Positions 38,074 through 46,803 of a stretch of 64,000 nt of DNA are shown piece after piece. Position 1 is the first letter of the stretch, and each line of letters starts with the position of its first letter. The DNA comes from Pseudomonas sp. GM48 (GTDB lineage: Bacteria > Pseudomonadota > Gammaproteobacteria > Pseudomonadales > Pseudomonadaceae). The stretch lies in assembly GCF_000282335.1 (NCBI RefSeq), contig NZ_AKJM01000040.1, positions 1 to 64,000 on the forward strand. Direction: 5' to 3'. The translations under genes were made by a program, and so were the position numbers. The notes under the pieces are model-generated. The model ran no database searches. It was not told where the DNA came from and was given only the letters and a program-made list of their open reading frames with translations.

Positions 38074-39363
38074 TTATCCCAAATAGCGTGCGATGACCGC
38101 CTTGTAATTGCCGTGCAGTGAATAGCCTCCTGCAACGATGTTTCCATCGGCCTGCACGGCGACACACGTGGCGGTATCCAGGTGGGGGCCGAGGCGGGTT
38201 CGCGTACAGCCGCAGCCTTTGCCAAAGTGGCGATCGGGACGGCCATTGGGCAGGTATCGCCCCAGAATGAAGTCTGCTTCAATGCCGCCGATGGTGGCGC
38301 CCGCCGTCAGCACACCGCCATCGGGCTGTAACTGCGCAGCGTTCCACTTGCAGCCGCTGTGACCGATTACCAGCCGCTGCGGTTTTCCGCCGTTGCAATG
38401 ATTGTCGGGGCGGCCGTTGCTGTGCATTTTAAATGTCAGGCAGTGCATCGGCTCGCGACTGCTGCCAAAACACAGGATGTCACCTTCGTTTTGCTGGACC
38501 ACCTGACTGACCCGGGCACCATGCCCTTGCGCCTTGAAGGTCATGAATCCATCCACGGCAAAATTGTCGTCGAGACGCCCGTCAGGGTGATAGCGTGCCA
38601 GCAAGCCTTCTTCAGGGAAGTTGATCGATCCACCGACCAGAATCCGGCCATCACGTTGTAGCGTCAGGCTGCTGAGCCAGGTGTTCATCAGCAGGTGCCT
38701 GACCACGACAAAGCCGCGGTCGTTGAACGAGTAGTCCAGCGAGCCTTCGACATCCAGCCGTATCAACATACCGGCGTGATCAGTCGGTTCGTAGTGATGG
38801 TTGGCCAGAATCAGGATTCGACCGTCTTGTTGCACGCCGACATCGCAGGCTTCGGCACCCGGCACACCGGGCGGGAGACAGGCATCGCGCATGCCCAGGG
38901 ACAAACCACCAGGCAATCGCACGACACGGTAGCCATTATCACCAAAGCGTTGAACCAGGCGGCCCTCTTGATCCAGCAACGCCAGGGCCGGAAGCGTGCG
39001 GCGTGCGTTTTCGTATTGCAGGCCGGCCAACAGGATAGTGCCGTCGGGCATGGCCAGGACCTTGGCGCCCATGGCTTCGAACCCAGGTTCGAACTGCCCG
39101 ATGACACTGCCTTGTTTGCCGAATGCGAGGTCTGCGGAACCATCCTTCAGCAGGCGGGCCAGGCCAAAGCGACTGCCATCGGCCATGACGACTTTAGCGG
39201 CTACCAGCAAGCGACCCTGCGCATCGATCGCAATGCCATTGGCCTGGCTGGAAAGGCTGTCGGCAAAATACACTTGGGTCTTGCCGTTGGCGGCAAACGT
39301 CGTATCGAGGGTCCCGGCGTTGTTCCGGGTGGCGGGGTAGGCAAAGGCCGGCTGGATTGACAT
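38074..39363 (-). CDS. Delta-60 repeat beta-propeller-like protein
   Basis: A 429-residue protein built of repeats of the form G-x-L-D-x-x-F-x-x-x-G followed by a D-G-R-I-L-V-x-G strand (GTLDTTFAANGK, GSADLAFGKQGS, GSLDYSFNDRGF, GRLDDNFAVDGF, GRPDRHFGKGCG). This is the delta-60 repeat pattern. The ATG at 39363 starts the conserved part; the open frame upstream looks non-coding. No signal peptide is visible, which is unusual because many delta-60 proteins are surface or secreted. Function unknown; binding or recognition is a guess. Confidence 0.72.
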   Translation of the reverse strand: MSIQPAFAYPATRNNAGTLDTTFAANGKTQVYFADSLSSQANGIAIDAQGRLLVAAKVVMADGSRFGLARLLKDGSADLAFGKQGSVIGQFEPGFEAMGAKVLAMPDGTILLAGLQYENARRTLPALALLDQEGRLVQRFGDNGYRVVRLPGGLSLGMRDACLPPGVPGAEACDVGVQQDGRILILANHHYEPTDHAGMLIRLDVEGSLDYSFNDRGFVVVRHLLMNTWLSSLTLQRDGRILVGGSINFPEEGLLARYHPDGRLDDNFAVDGFMTFKAQGHGARVSQVVQQNEGDILCFGSSREPMHCLTFKMHSNGRPDNHCNGGKPQRLVIGHSGCKWNAAQLQPDGGVLTAGATIGGIEADFILGRYLPNGRPDRHFGKGCGCTRTRLGPHLDTATCVAVQADGNIVAGGYSLHGNYKAVIARYLG

Positions 39364-39617
39364 GCACCGCATCTCCTTGCGCGTCGTCATGATCCAGAAG
39401 TTTGGGTGGCGACTTATAAGGAAAATATTCAACCCCTGAATCAAGGGATGCACAACGGCAAGAACTAACAGACGGAGGGTCGTTGTGTGCCACAACAGTG
39501 TCTTTTCGAACCATTGGCAAGCCTGCAAAGTATCAGGCGTTTGCAAAGTTCGAAATAAACGGCGTCAAGAAGTGCGCATGGCCAGAAAAACCAGCGAACT
39601 AATGACTGGAGGAGGGT

Positions 39618-39641
39618 GCGGATTACCCCGGAGTAATCCGC
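39618..39641. terminator. Strong hairpin after the 88-residue gene
   Basis: GCGGATTAC and GTAATCCGC pair perfectly around CCCGGA. It lies eight bases past the stop of the 88-residue gene on the minus strand. There is no T run, so it may be a terminator or a 3'-end stabiliser. Confidence 0.5.
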
Positions 39642-39648
39642 ATAACAA

Positions 39649-39915
39649 TTAGTGCGGCATCGACCACGACTGCAGCGTGTAGCCTTCCTGGCTCAATTCG
39701 GCACGGGCCTGTTCCAGCAGAAGTTCGAGTTGTGCGGGGTCGGAGTAAGCGCTGCTTGGGATCTGCTTGCGGCCAATACTGGTGCTGGTGCGGTCGATAA
39801 CGGTCAGGCTGAGTTCGCCATTACCGTCCTGTGGAGCCCAGGCCACGCATTTGAATGGTTTAAATGCGCGGTCGGCAATCAGAAGTGCTTCGTTGATACG
39901 GAGCGGGGCGTTCAT
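39649..39915 (-). CDS. Conserved hypothetical protein, 88 aa
   Basis: From the ATG at 39915 (AGGA eight bases upstream) the product is 88 residues, soluble, and starts MNAPLRINEALLIADRAFKP. It seems to form a small alpha/beta domain with a C-terminal helix (LELLLEQARAEL). It is transcribed towards the delta-60 gene. I do not recognise the family. Confidence 0.65.
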   Translation of the reverse strand: MNAPLRINEALLIADRAFKPFKCVAWAPQDGNGELSLTVIDRTSTSIGRKQIPSSAYSDPAQLELLLEQARAELSQEGYTLQSWSMPH

Positions 39916-40256
39916 GGGGTCTTCCTCGGCATGCCCAATCAAGTGATGTGCCGACGGTTGGGCTTACCGTTCGGCTGGTTACTTGTACTGATGCCCGCAA
40001 CCGGGGTGTGGGTCACACACAATCAAAAAAAATTTCCGCTTTATTTCAAATGCTCAAGAATGAGCCTGGCATTGAAAGCTGAATGAAAGGAAAGAGTCGT
40101 TAGGTAACTAACAAACTCGCACCTTATAACTGCTTGTATAGCGCCTCTATAGTTAAACGGTACAAGAGCTTGTCAAATTCTTGCTAATGTTACAGTCAGG
40201 TATGCCAAATGACTGTTTTTAATAAAATTTCTTAAATTTGGCGCCAAGGAACAGTC
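39916..40256. other. AT-rich promoter region of the sigma-54 activator
   Basis: About 340 bases without a gene, noticeably AT-rich around 40020-40240. The right end holds the overlapping inverted repeats described separately. No sigma-54 or clear sigma-70 promoter was identified. Confidence 0.45.
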
Positions 40257-40258
40257 AT
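40204..40258 (+). promoter_or_regulatory. Overlapping inverted repeats across the start of the sigma-54 activator
   Basis: GCCAAAT (40204-40210) pairs with ATTTGGC (40236-40242), and ATGACTGTT (40209-40217) pairs with AACAGTCAT (40250-40258), which includes the first two bases of the ATG. A further palindrome TTGGCGCCAA lies at 40238-40247. The ribosome site AAGGA sits between the arms. The first two pairings cross, so they are alternatives or a pseudoknot. They could be an mRNA switch or protein-binding DNA sites. Confidence 0.4.
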
Positions 40259-41582
40259 GAGCAATGCGCCTGCTTTACGACGTCTATTAGTGGTGGACCC
40301 TTGCGACGATTGCTATCGTCTGCTCCCAGGATTGCGCGCTATCGGTTGGGACGTTGACAGCTGCACGCTGGAGAACGCCGGTGACCGAACCTGTGACGTG
40401 GGCCTGTTGCGCTTGCAGCCCTTTCACTTTGAGCACCCGGAGGCTGTCAAAGAGTTGATCCGTCGCAGCGGCACCGAGTGGATAGCCGTACTCAATCAGG
40501 ACGTGCTGCGGCTGCAAAATGTCGGCGACTTTGTCTGTGAATGGTTTTTTGACTTTCATACCCTGCCATTCGATGTGTCCCGGGTTCAGGTAACGCTGGG
40601 CCGGGCGTTTGGCATGGCGCGGTTGCGCGGACAGGGCACGGTGCATGTCGACCAGCCCGAGCACGAATTGCTGGGCGACAGCAAACCTATACGTGAACTG
40701 CGAAAACTGTTGAGCAAACTCGCTCCAACCGAATCTCCGGTGTTGATTCGGGGTGAAAGCGGCACCGGCAAAGAGCTGGTCGCACGAACCCTGCATCGTC
40801 TGTCCCAGCGTCACAACAAACCCTTTATCGCGATCAATTGTGGTGCGATTCCCGAACATTTGATCCAGTCCGAGTTGTTTGGTCATGAAAAAGGCGCGTT
40901 TACCGGTGCGCACCAACGCAAGGTCGGGCGGATAGAAGCCGCCAACGGCGGCACCCTGTTTCTCGACGAAATCGGTGACCTGCCACTGGAGTTGCAGGCC
41001 AACCTGTTGCGGTTCCTTCAGGAAAAACACATCGAGCGGGTGGGCGGCAGTCAACTGATTCCGGTGGATGTGCGGGTGCTGGCGGCCACGCACGTCGACC
41101 TTGAAGCCGCCATCGAGAAGAAACGTTTTCGCGAAGACTTGTATTACCGCCTGAACGTTCTGCAAGTGGTGACCGTTCCACTGCGCGAGCGCCATGGCGA
41201 CCTGGTGACGCTGGCCAACCACTTCGCCCATTCCTACAGCCATGAAACCGGGCGCCGCCCACGCAGTTTCAGCGAGGACGCATTGATTGCCATGGGCAAA
41301 CACGACTGGCCAGGCAATGTTCGCGAACTGGCCAACCGCGTTCGTCGCGGGCTGGTGTTGGCCGAAGGCCGGCAGATCGAGGCCCGCGATCTGGGGTTGA
41401 TCAGTCAGCATATGATCGCCGCACCGATGGGCACCCTCGAAGAATACAAGGCCCGGGCCGAACGCCAGGCGTTGTGCGATGTATTGAACCGCCACAGCGA
41501 TAACCTGAGTGTCGCCGCCAAAGTATTGGGTGTGTCGCGACCGACCTTCTACCGGTTGTTGCACAAGCACCAGATTCGCTAA
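40257..41582 (+). CDS. Sigma-54-dependent activator, VpsR/FleQ-like
   Basis: A 441-residue enhancer-binding protein. Residues 1-130 form a degenerate receiver-like domain ([27 protein letters not shown]) that may not be phosphorylated, like VpsR and FleQ, which respond to cyclic-di-GMP. The AAA+ domain has GESGTGKE (166-173), the sigma-54 contact loop GAFTGA (213-218) and Walker B LFLDEIGD (234-241). A Fis-type helix-turn-helix ends the protein ([19 protein letters not shown]). It converges on the fap operon, whose promoter has a sigma-54 signature, so it is a strong candidate activator of fap. That link and cyclic-di-GMP control are inferences. Confidence 0.82.
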   Translation: MSNAPALRRLLVVDPCDDCYRLLPGLRAIGWDVDSCTLENAGDRTCDVGLLRLQPFHFEHPEAVKELIRRSGTEWIAVLNQDVLRLQNVGDFVCEWFFDFHTLPFDVSRVQVTLGRAFGMARLRGQGTVHVDQPEHELLGDSKPIRELRKLLSKLAPTESPVLIRGESGTGKELVARTLHRLSQRHNKPFIAINCGAIPEHLIQSELFGHEKGAFTGAHQRKVGRIEAANGGTLFLDEIGDLPLELQANLLRFLQEKHIERVGGSQLIPVDVRVLAATHVDLEAAIEKKRFREDLYYRLNVLQVVTVPLRERHGDLVTLANHFAHSYSHETGRRPRSFSEDALIAMGKHDWPGNVRELANRVRRGLVLAEGRQIEARDLGLISQHMIAAPMGTLEEYKARAERQALCDVLNRHSDNLSVAAKVLGVSRPTFYRLLHKHQIR

Positions 41583-41643
41583 CCCCCCAGCCTGAAACAA
41601 AAAAACCGTTGCGTTTGAAATTGCAGCAGTTTTTCTGTTCGGG

Positions 41644-42966
41644 TCAGAAGTAGTAAGGGAATTTCAGGCTGAACTGGAAGTCCGGGGCATCGTCCGTCAT
41701 GCCGATGGTCAGGTTCGGTACGATGGTCAGGTTGTCGGTGGCCGCAATGGTCATACCGATGTTGAAGTAACCGGCGTTGGCGTCGCTGGAAACCACCGAT
41801 TGCCAATCCCCGCCATCTTCCTTGAGCTGGCTTTTGCGTTGCACCAGGTCAGAGACCGAGAACGACATACTCATCTTTTCGTTCAAGGCGAACGCAATAC
41901 CGGCGCCAATCTGGAAGCTGTCGCCAATGCGTACTTTGCCCGGTGTCTTGACCGCCGGGTTGGAGCTGATGTCGTCGAAAGACTCTTCCAGGTTGTGCGT
42001 GTAGGACAGGCTGCCGAACAGCACGGCCGGATCGAACGTCTTGACCAGAGAGATCCCCGGCGTAAGCGACCAGACGCCATTACCGGTAGGCAAGGATTCA
42101 GGCACGGCCAGGTTGGAGTTATCGTCCACCCGAACCAGCTTGATGCCGAACGGATCTTTGCCGGTCGGTGCCTTGACGCGCAAGGTCACCACGGCATCCG
42201 GGGTGTTGGCCGATTCGTCGAGGAATTTGTAGGCGATACCGAAGTTGACGTCACCAATGGTCGGGTCTTCCTTGACGGTACCTTCGGTCGTGACGTTGGA
42301 GGCGCCGTTATTGCCGCCACCGGACTGGTACGTGGACTGACGGTAGACCACGGGCACGTTCAGGTCGAACTGCCAGCGATTGTTGAAGTTGTAGCGGCCG
42401 GTGAGGTCCAGCGTCCAGGTGTCGGCCTTGATCCGGTCCAGGTTGATGGCACCGAGAAAGATCGAGTCCAGGGCGAGAAAACCGTTGAGGACCAGTTGGC
42501 GGGTATCGTATCGGGAGTAGGTTATTCCGGTTTCGACGCTGAACTTTCCGCCGCCGAAGAATCCGCTGGCCTCGTCATACAGGTTTGAAACACTTTGCGC
42601 CGGTTGTGAATCATCGGCCAGCGATTGCCCATAAGAGCTGCCGCTGCCCCCGGCGGCGCCCCCTGAAGCCGCTGCGGCACCGGTGCCAGTGGCGACATTT
42701 TGATTGCCCTTGAGATCCGCTGGCGACTTGGCCAGGCGTTTGGGAGGGGGCGAAGCGGGCTGGTCTTCGACCTGGCGGACCCGTTGTTCGAGAACCGCCA
42801 GGGCTTTTTGCTGGACTTCGTATCGTTGTTTCAACTCCAGAAGCTCTCGTTTGAGAGCCTCCAATTCCGGGTCAGGTGCTGCCTGCACCATCGCCACCGG
42901 AAGTAGAGAGCACAAGCATATAACTGCACGCAGTGATACCGATCGGTACATGAAAAAGCCGTCCAT
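41644..42966 (-). CDS. fapF: Functional amyloid outer-membrane exporter FapF
   Basis: A 440-residue outer-membrane protein. After a signal peptide (ending near VQAAPDPE) comes a coiled coil (about 34-66, [20 protein letters not shown]), then a Gly/Ala/Ser-rich linker, then a C-terminal beta-barrel domain ending in the Phe-rich FSLKFPYYF. FapF forms a trimeric 12-stranded barrel that secretes Fap amyloid subunits. It is the last gene of the six-gene operon. The ribosome site is weak for both in-frame starts (42966 and 42951). Confidence 0.88.
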   Translation of the reverse strand: MDGFFMYRSVSLRAVICLCSLLPVAMVQAAPDPELEALKRELLELKQRYEVQQKALAVLEQRVRQVEDQPASPPPKRLAKSPADLKGNQNVATGTGAAAASGGAAGGSGSSYGQSLADDSQPAQSVSNLYDEASGFFGGGKFSVETGITYSRYDTRQLVLNGFLALDSIFLGAINLDRIKADTWTLDLTGRYNFNNRWQFDLNVPVVYRQSTYQSGGGNNGASNVTTEGTVKEDPTIGDVNFGIAYKFLDESANTPDAVVTLRVKAPTGKDPFGIKLVRVDDNSNLAVPESLPTGNGVWSLTPGISLVKTFDPAVLFGSLSYTHNLEESFDDISSNPAVKTPGKVRIGDSFQIGAGIAFALNEKMSMSFSVSDLVQRKSQLKEDGGDWQSVVSSDANAGYFNIGMTIAATDNLTIVPNLTIGMTDDAPDFQFSLKFPYYF

Positions 42967-42996
42967 TTGTGCCCAATGGTCGTGATTCAGCGTAGC

Positions 42997-43740
42997 TCAA
43001 TACCCCAAGGTCCGTAATGCAGCGAGTTGGTTCAGGTTGTAGCCCAATCCACCAGCTCTCGGGCTTTTATTGTCGAGCACTACATTGAGTCGAGTCATGT
43101 TGTTGACCACATTGCTGTTGCCCAGCAACCGGGTGTCTTGCAGTAACCCGCCTTGGGCGATTTGTTGCAGGCTTGAGCCCTGGTTGTTGTTGGCGGTAAT
43201 GGCCACCTGAACACCGCCGCCGGTCGCGGACACAGCGACACTGCCTGCAGCATTGCTGCCGGTGATGGTTTGACCGGCTATCAGCGCCTGGCCCCGGCTC
43301 GGCACCGGCGCAGGGGCCGTGCTGGCCTCTTTGACGTTGATGGCGATCTTGTTGTTTGAACTGTTGCCATCGCCTGCAGCCCGTGTGACCTGGGTGATGC
43401 CTTGAGAGGTGCTCAGCCCGGCGCCACCCGTTACATGACCGGTACCCGAGTTGGGCGAACCGCCTTTACCGTTGTGTTTGATGGTTGAAACGTAGAACTC
43501 GGGCTTGACCGTTTCGGCTTGAAGTTGCATCGAGGTTGATGCCCCGATCAGATCACCACTGGCGTTGCGCCAGGTACTGCTCATGACGACACCGAAGCTG
43601 ATGATCCGCCCCGGCATCACATACCGGCCACGCAACTCGGCCAGTTCCTGGTCCTTGATTTCGATGGGTCTGAACTCATCAGCAAAACCTGAAGTGGTCG
43701 CTGCCAGACAGGCAGCGACCACCCAATACGAGGTTTTCAT
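42997..43740 (-). CDS. fapE: Functional amyloid minor component FapE
   Basis: A 247-residue exported protein from the ATG at 43740, which has GGGAG six bases upstream. A signal peptide ends at TSGFADEF. The mature part is rich in Asn, Gly, Ser and Gln (SSNNKIAINVKEAST, ITANNNQGSSLQQIAQGG), like amyloid subunits but with weaker repeats. FapE is a minor fibre-associated subunit in the known Fap system. Position between fapD and fapF supports the call. Confidence 0.82.
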   Translation of the reverse strand: MKTSYWVVAACLAATTSGFADEFRPIEIKDQELAELRGRYVMPGRIISFGVVMSSTWRNASGDLIGASTSMQLQAETVKPEFYVSTIKHNGKGGSPNSGTGHVTGGAGLSTSQGITQVTRAAGDGNSSNNKIAINVKEASTAPAPVPSRGQALIAGQTITGSNAAGSVAVSATGGGVQVAITANNNQGSSLQQIAQGGLLQDTRLLGNSNVVNNMTRLNVVLDNKSPRAGGLGYNLNQLAALRTLGY

Positions 43741-43784
43741 TTGCTGCTCCCGGAGCATCCTGCCCCCTATCATCTTATTGGCGA

Positions 43785-44465
43785 TTAAAAGAAGTCGCTC
43801 TGTATGAAACCAAAATCCATCAATTCAGCATCTTTGACCGGGTTGAAATTATCCAGCTTGTTCTTGGCTGTCAGCGGTTGAGGTGGACTGCGTAACGCAT
43901 TGGTTTTGTCATAACCCGTACCGACGATAGCGAAGATAATGCCATTCCAGCCTTTGACAAAGTCATCATGGGAGTAGCGTTTGTGACCGAGTACCGGGTC
44001 GCCGATGTAGACCCAGTTCTTGTCCGCCCGCTGCAACACCACGAAGTGCTTGTAGCCGCGAATTTCCATCAGTACTACCACCGGAATCGTTACGGCATCG
44101 AGTCTTTCAGGCGGGATCTTGTAGCCCCGGGCGCGCATGCCGATGCTTTCTATGTAGCGCTTCATGTCCAGCATGGAAAAACCCTGGGTACGCACAAGGT
44201 CCTGGTCGGCGTAGACCAGCATGCCTTTGATGATGTGCTCCTCATCGACGTCGAGCCAATAGGCCTGGCGCAGTATCGTTGCCAGCGCGGCGGCGCCGCA
44301 GCTGAAATCGGTTTTCTGTTCGACGATGTCGCTGAACTTGCGCTCACGCAAACTCTGTACGTGCTTGTACACCAGCACGCCACCCGGCAGGGCGGCAACC
44401 GGCATCTGTGCAGCCTGGGTCAGGCCAGACAGGCAGAGCAGGGCGAAAAGGGCCGTCTTACGCAT
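43785..44465 (-). CDS. fapD: Fap C39-family cysteine protease FapD
   Basis: A 226-residue C39-like peptidase with a signal peptide. The active site is Cys56 (DFSCGAAALATIL), His140 (GYKHFVVLQ) and Asp156 (YIGDPVLGH). FapD is needed for Fap fibre formation, probably by processing a partner protein in the periplasm. It follows fapC by 61 bases, and that gap contains a terminator-like hairpin. Confidence 0.9.
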   Translation of the reverse strand: MRKTALFALLCLSGLTQAAQMPVAALPGGVLVYKHVQSLRERKFSDIVEQKTDFSCGAAALATILRQAYWLDVDEEHIIKGMLVYADQDLVRTQGFSMLDMKRYIESIGMRARGYKIPPERLDAVTIPVVVLMEIRGYKHFVVLQRADKNWVYIGDPVLGHKRYSHDDFVKGWNGIIFAIVGTGYDKTNALRSPPQPLTAKNKLDNFNPVKDAELMDFGFIQSDFF

Positions 44466-44490
44466 GATCGATACGCCTTGGGACCGTGGA

Positions 44491-44512
44491 AAAGCCCCGT
44501 CGCCGGGGCTTT
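44491..44512 (-). terminator. Terminator-like hairpin between fapC and fapD
   Basis: On the minus strand AAAGCCCCG and CGGGGCTTT pair perfectly around GCGA, and TTTTCC overlaps and follows the stem. It sits 14 bases past the fapC stop and 26 bases before the fapD start. It probably reduces readthrough from the amyloid genes into fapDEF or protects the fapABC 3' end. Confidence 0.65.
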
Positions 44513-44526
44513 CATTGCGTTCGCGA

Positions 44527-45354
44527 TTATGGGCATGATTTGCAGCCTGCGGCGATCGACAGCGAGTTGCTTTGCTGGTTGCCGACGCCGGACGATACGT
44601 TGGCTCCGCCGTTGCCGGAGAAGTTGTTCATCGAACCCGTGATCGAAGCATTGTTGGTTACGGGAGGTCTCCAGCCTTCTGGCGTCATCACTTGTTGAGT
44701 GGATATGCCGGACAGACCAAGTACACCCACGGGTACGAAATCAGTCCTGGCGTTGTTGGTGACGTTCAGCCCGGACGTGCTTTGGTTGGCCGCCGCCGCG
44801 GCTACTGCTACACGGCCACCCGAAACGGCAATCGCCAGGTTGTTTTTCTGTTGGTTGAAGTCGCCGGTGGTCACGTTGATGCCGATGTTGCCGGAACCGC
44901 TGTTGCCAGCGTTATTGAGCGTTGTGTTGTTGGTGTTGGAGTGGTTCCTGGCGGTGTTGCCGGCGCTCTTTTGAGTCGCGCTGGAGACGGCGATCGCGCT
45001 GCCGAAGATGAAGGCTTCGTCAGCCGTGGCAAGGGCGGCGGCGTTGTCTTGCTGGTTGCCGTTACCGGCTGCAACGTTGGCGCCCATGTTGCCGTTGGAG
45101 TTGTTCAGGGAGTTATCGATTTTGGCGTCGTTTTGGGTGCCCCGGTTCACTACTCTGCTGTCACTGCTTTCCTGCGAGTCCAGCACGGCGGCCCCGGCGC
45201 CTGAGGTAATCTGCAGAATTTGATCCAGCGACGGGCCATTAGGCTGTTGGTTGCTGCCCTGTCCATTGCCCTGCACGGGATCAGCCTGGGCTGCGAATGC
45301 CATCACTGCTGCCAGGGCGAAAGCCAGTGGTTTGAGAGCAGTTGTCGGGTTCAT
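44527..45354 (-). CDS. fapC: Major functional amyloid subunit FapC
   Basis: A 275-residue exported protein, the main Fap fibre component. A signal peptide ends near AFAAQAD. Three imperfect repeats of the form N-x-G-x-N-V-x-x-G-x-x-N-Q-Q-x-N-x-L-x-I-A occur at about residues 76-110, 142-176 and 234-268, separated by linkers of 31 and 57 residues. The chain ends in GCKSCP, the CxxC known from FapC proteins. GGAG lies seven bases before the ATG. Asn and Gly are very abundant. Confidence 0.9.
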   Translation of the reverse strand: MNPTTALKPLAFALAAVMAFAAQADPVQGNGQGSNQQPNGPSLDQILQITSGAGAAVLDSQESSDSRVVNRGTQNDAKIDNSLNNSNGNMGANVAAGNGNQQDNAAALATADEAFIFGSAIAVSSATQKSAGNTARNHSNTNNTTLNNAGNSGSGNIGINVTTGDFNQQKNNLAIAVSGGRVAVAAAAANQSTSGLNVTNNARTDFVPVGVLGLSGISTQQVMTPEGWRPPVTNNASITGSMNNFSGNGGANVSSGVGNQQSNSLSIAAGCKSCP

Positions 45355-45418
45355 GGTGATTCTCCGTGCTCATTAGTTGGTCAAGTGTTGGTACTTCCCT
45401 AATTGCACTCCATAGGGG

Positions 45419-46009
45419 TCAGTCAGCGACCCGGATGCTCAGGGTGTTAGCCATTCGGTTCCCCACCCCGGCACTCTGGTTTACCTGGATCACTCCCCGG
45501 CTGCCGGTGAAGGCCTGGTCGCTTGTCACGACCTGGCGACTGCCGATTGCGGTGCCAGTTGCTCCCGAGTTCGGAAACAACGCCACGTTCTGTTGAGAAA
45601 GGGCACTGTCGTCAACGGCTTGCGGAGCAGCGCTGATGCTGATGCGCATGGCGTTGGCCATCTGGTTGTTCGCCCCGGCACCCTGGTTGACACCCAGTAC
45701 GCCGTTGCCATTACTGAAGGAGGTGCCGCCGATATTGGCCGTCGCATCCATTGACGGATTGGCGGGTGAGGTGATTCTCTGTCTGACGCTGGTGGTCGCA
45801 CCGGCTTCGGTACCAATGGCGATCGCGCGGACGTTGGCCTGCTGCTGTTGATCACCGGCCGCCTGGTTGACGCTGAAGTTGCCTCGATATTGAGTACCGG
45901 AATCCAGGAGGGTGGCGTTGTTCACCGAACTGACGCCCGAATCGGCCATCACGCTGGTACAGTCGAGCAGGGCAAGTAACAGGGCAGGTAACAGGAAGAA
46001 ACGATCCAT
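45419..46009 (-). CDS. fapB: Minor functional amyloid subunit / nucleator FapB
   Basis: A 196-residue exported protein. The signal peptide is followed by three amyloid-type repeats (about 42-65, 102-125 and 171-194; core V-N-Q-x-A-G). FapB is a homologue of FapC and probably nucleates the fibre. It starts one base after the fapA stop; its ribosome site GGGAGG lies inside the end of fapA, so translation is coupled. Confidence 0.87.
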   Translation of the reverse strand: MDRFFLLPALLLALLDCTSVMADSGVSSVNNATLLDSGTQYRGNFSVNQAAGDQQQQANVRAIAIGTEAGATTSVRQRITSPANPSMDATANIGGTSFSNGNGVLGVNQGAGANNQMANAMRISISAAPQAVDDSALSQQNVALFPNSGATGTAIGSRQVVTSDQAFTGSRGVIQVNQSAGVGNRMANTLSIRVAD

Positions 46010-46010
46010 C

Positions 46011-46457
46011 TCACTGGCCTCCCGCCATTCTGCCCAGTGAGCCGAGGCCGCTGCTCATGGCGCGGTTGATGGTTCCGGAAATGGCACCGCCACTGCCACC
46101 ACCGTGGCCGACGGACATGCCGGGCAAACCGTTGGGGTTGGTGATGACATTCATGCCTTGCATGCCGCCCGGGTTTTGCCCGAAGTTGTTATGAGGGGTC
46201 GTTCCGGTGGTTACCCCGGCGATATCGGCGTCGCTGAGTTCGCCGGTGACGCGGGCAGAAGGGTTGGCATTGATGGTGGCCGGGTTCGGATCTCTGCCAC
46301 CGCTGCGACCGATGAGAGTGGGGTGAACGGTACGATCAAGCACGATGACACCGTTGCCTTCGGCTTGAACGTTGAAACTGAGTACAGTGCCGACAGCGCT
46401 TGCGATCAGCAGGAGGCACATCAAGCCTTTTTTTTTGAATATCTCCACGACATTCAT
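46011..46457 (-). CDS. fapA: Fap periplasmic chaperone-like protein FapA
   Basis: A 148-residue exported protein, first gene of the operon. A signal peptide ends at FNVQAEG; the mature protein is rich in Gly, Asn and Met. FapA is thought to act as a periplasmic chaperone controlling FapB/FapC ratios. AAGGA directly abuts the ATG at 46457; the GTG at 46448, four codons in, has better spacing and could be the real start. Codons about 8-10 are a run of nine A (coding Lys-Lys-Lys), a possible slippage site. Confidence 0.8.
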   Translation of the reverse strand: MNVVEIFKKKGLMCLLLIASAVGTVLSFNVQAEGNGVIVLDRTVHPTLIGRSGGRDPNPATINANPSARVTGELSDADIAGVTTGTTPHNNFGQNPGGMQGMNVITNPNGLPGMSVGHGGGSGGAISGTINRAMSSGLGSLGRMAGGQ

Positions 46458-46803
46458 TCCTTCATTTGTAAGCTGGCCCCGGTCAGCTGTAAGAGGGATA
46501 GAGCGAAAGCCGTGCCGGTTTTTGAATATCGAGTTGATTCAATGGTTTACAGACTCTGTTCGGGAACCCTTTGCCGAGGATGTACCAACGGTGAGACGAA
46601 ACCCTGCGCAGGCAGCCCGTAATTGCGGACGACCCCCTCTGGAACAAGGGTTCTAGCGTAGTTGTATCAATGCCCTAACACATCCTGTGATCAAACGATG
46701 AAGGGCGCTGAAATGGGCCGTTTCAGGCAGGGAGGGTGTTTCAGGATCGGACACTTTCCCCCCCAAGGCAGGGGGATGATGGGGAAATTGCCCCAAACGC
46801 CGG
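46458..46803. other. fap promoter region
   Basis: About 345 bases between the fap operon and the downstream end of the NadR-like gene, no credible reading frame. It contains the sigma-54 promoter listed separately. The palindrome TTGATTCAA at 46534-46542 lies about 20 bases upstream of the promoter. Confidence 0.55.
46501..46520 (-). promoter_or_regulatory. Sigma-54 promoter of the fap operon
   Basis: On the minus strand CGGCACG-GCTT-TCGCT lies 44 bases before the fapA ATG. It keeps the invariant GG (46516-46515) and GC (46504-46503) with exactly ten bases between, matching TGGCACG-N4-TTGCW at all but two positions. Predicted transcript start near 46491, giving a leader of about 34 bases. 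Confidence 0.7.
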
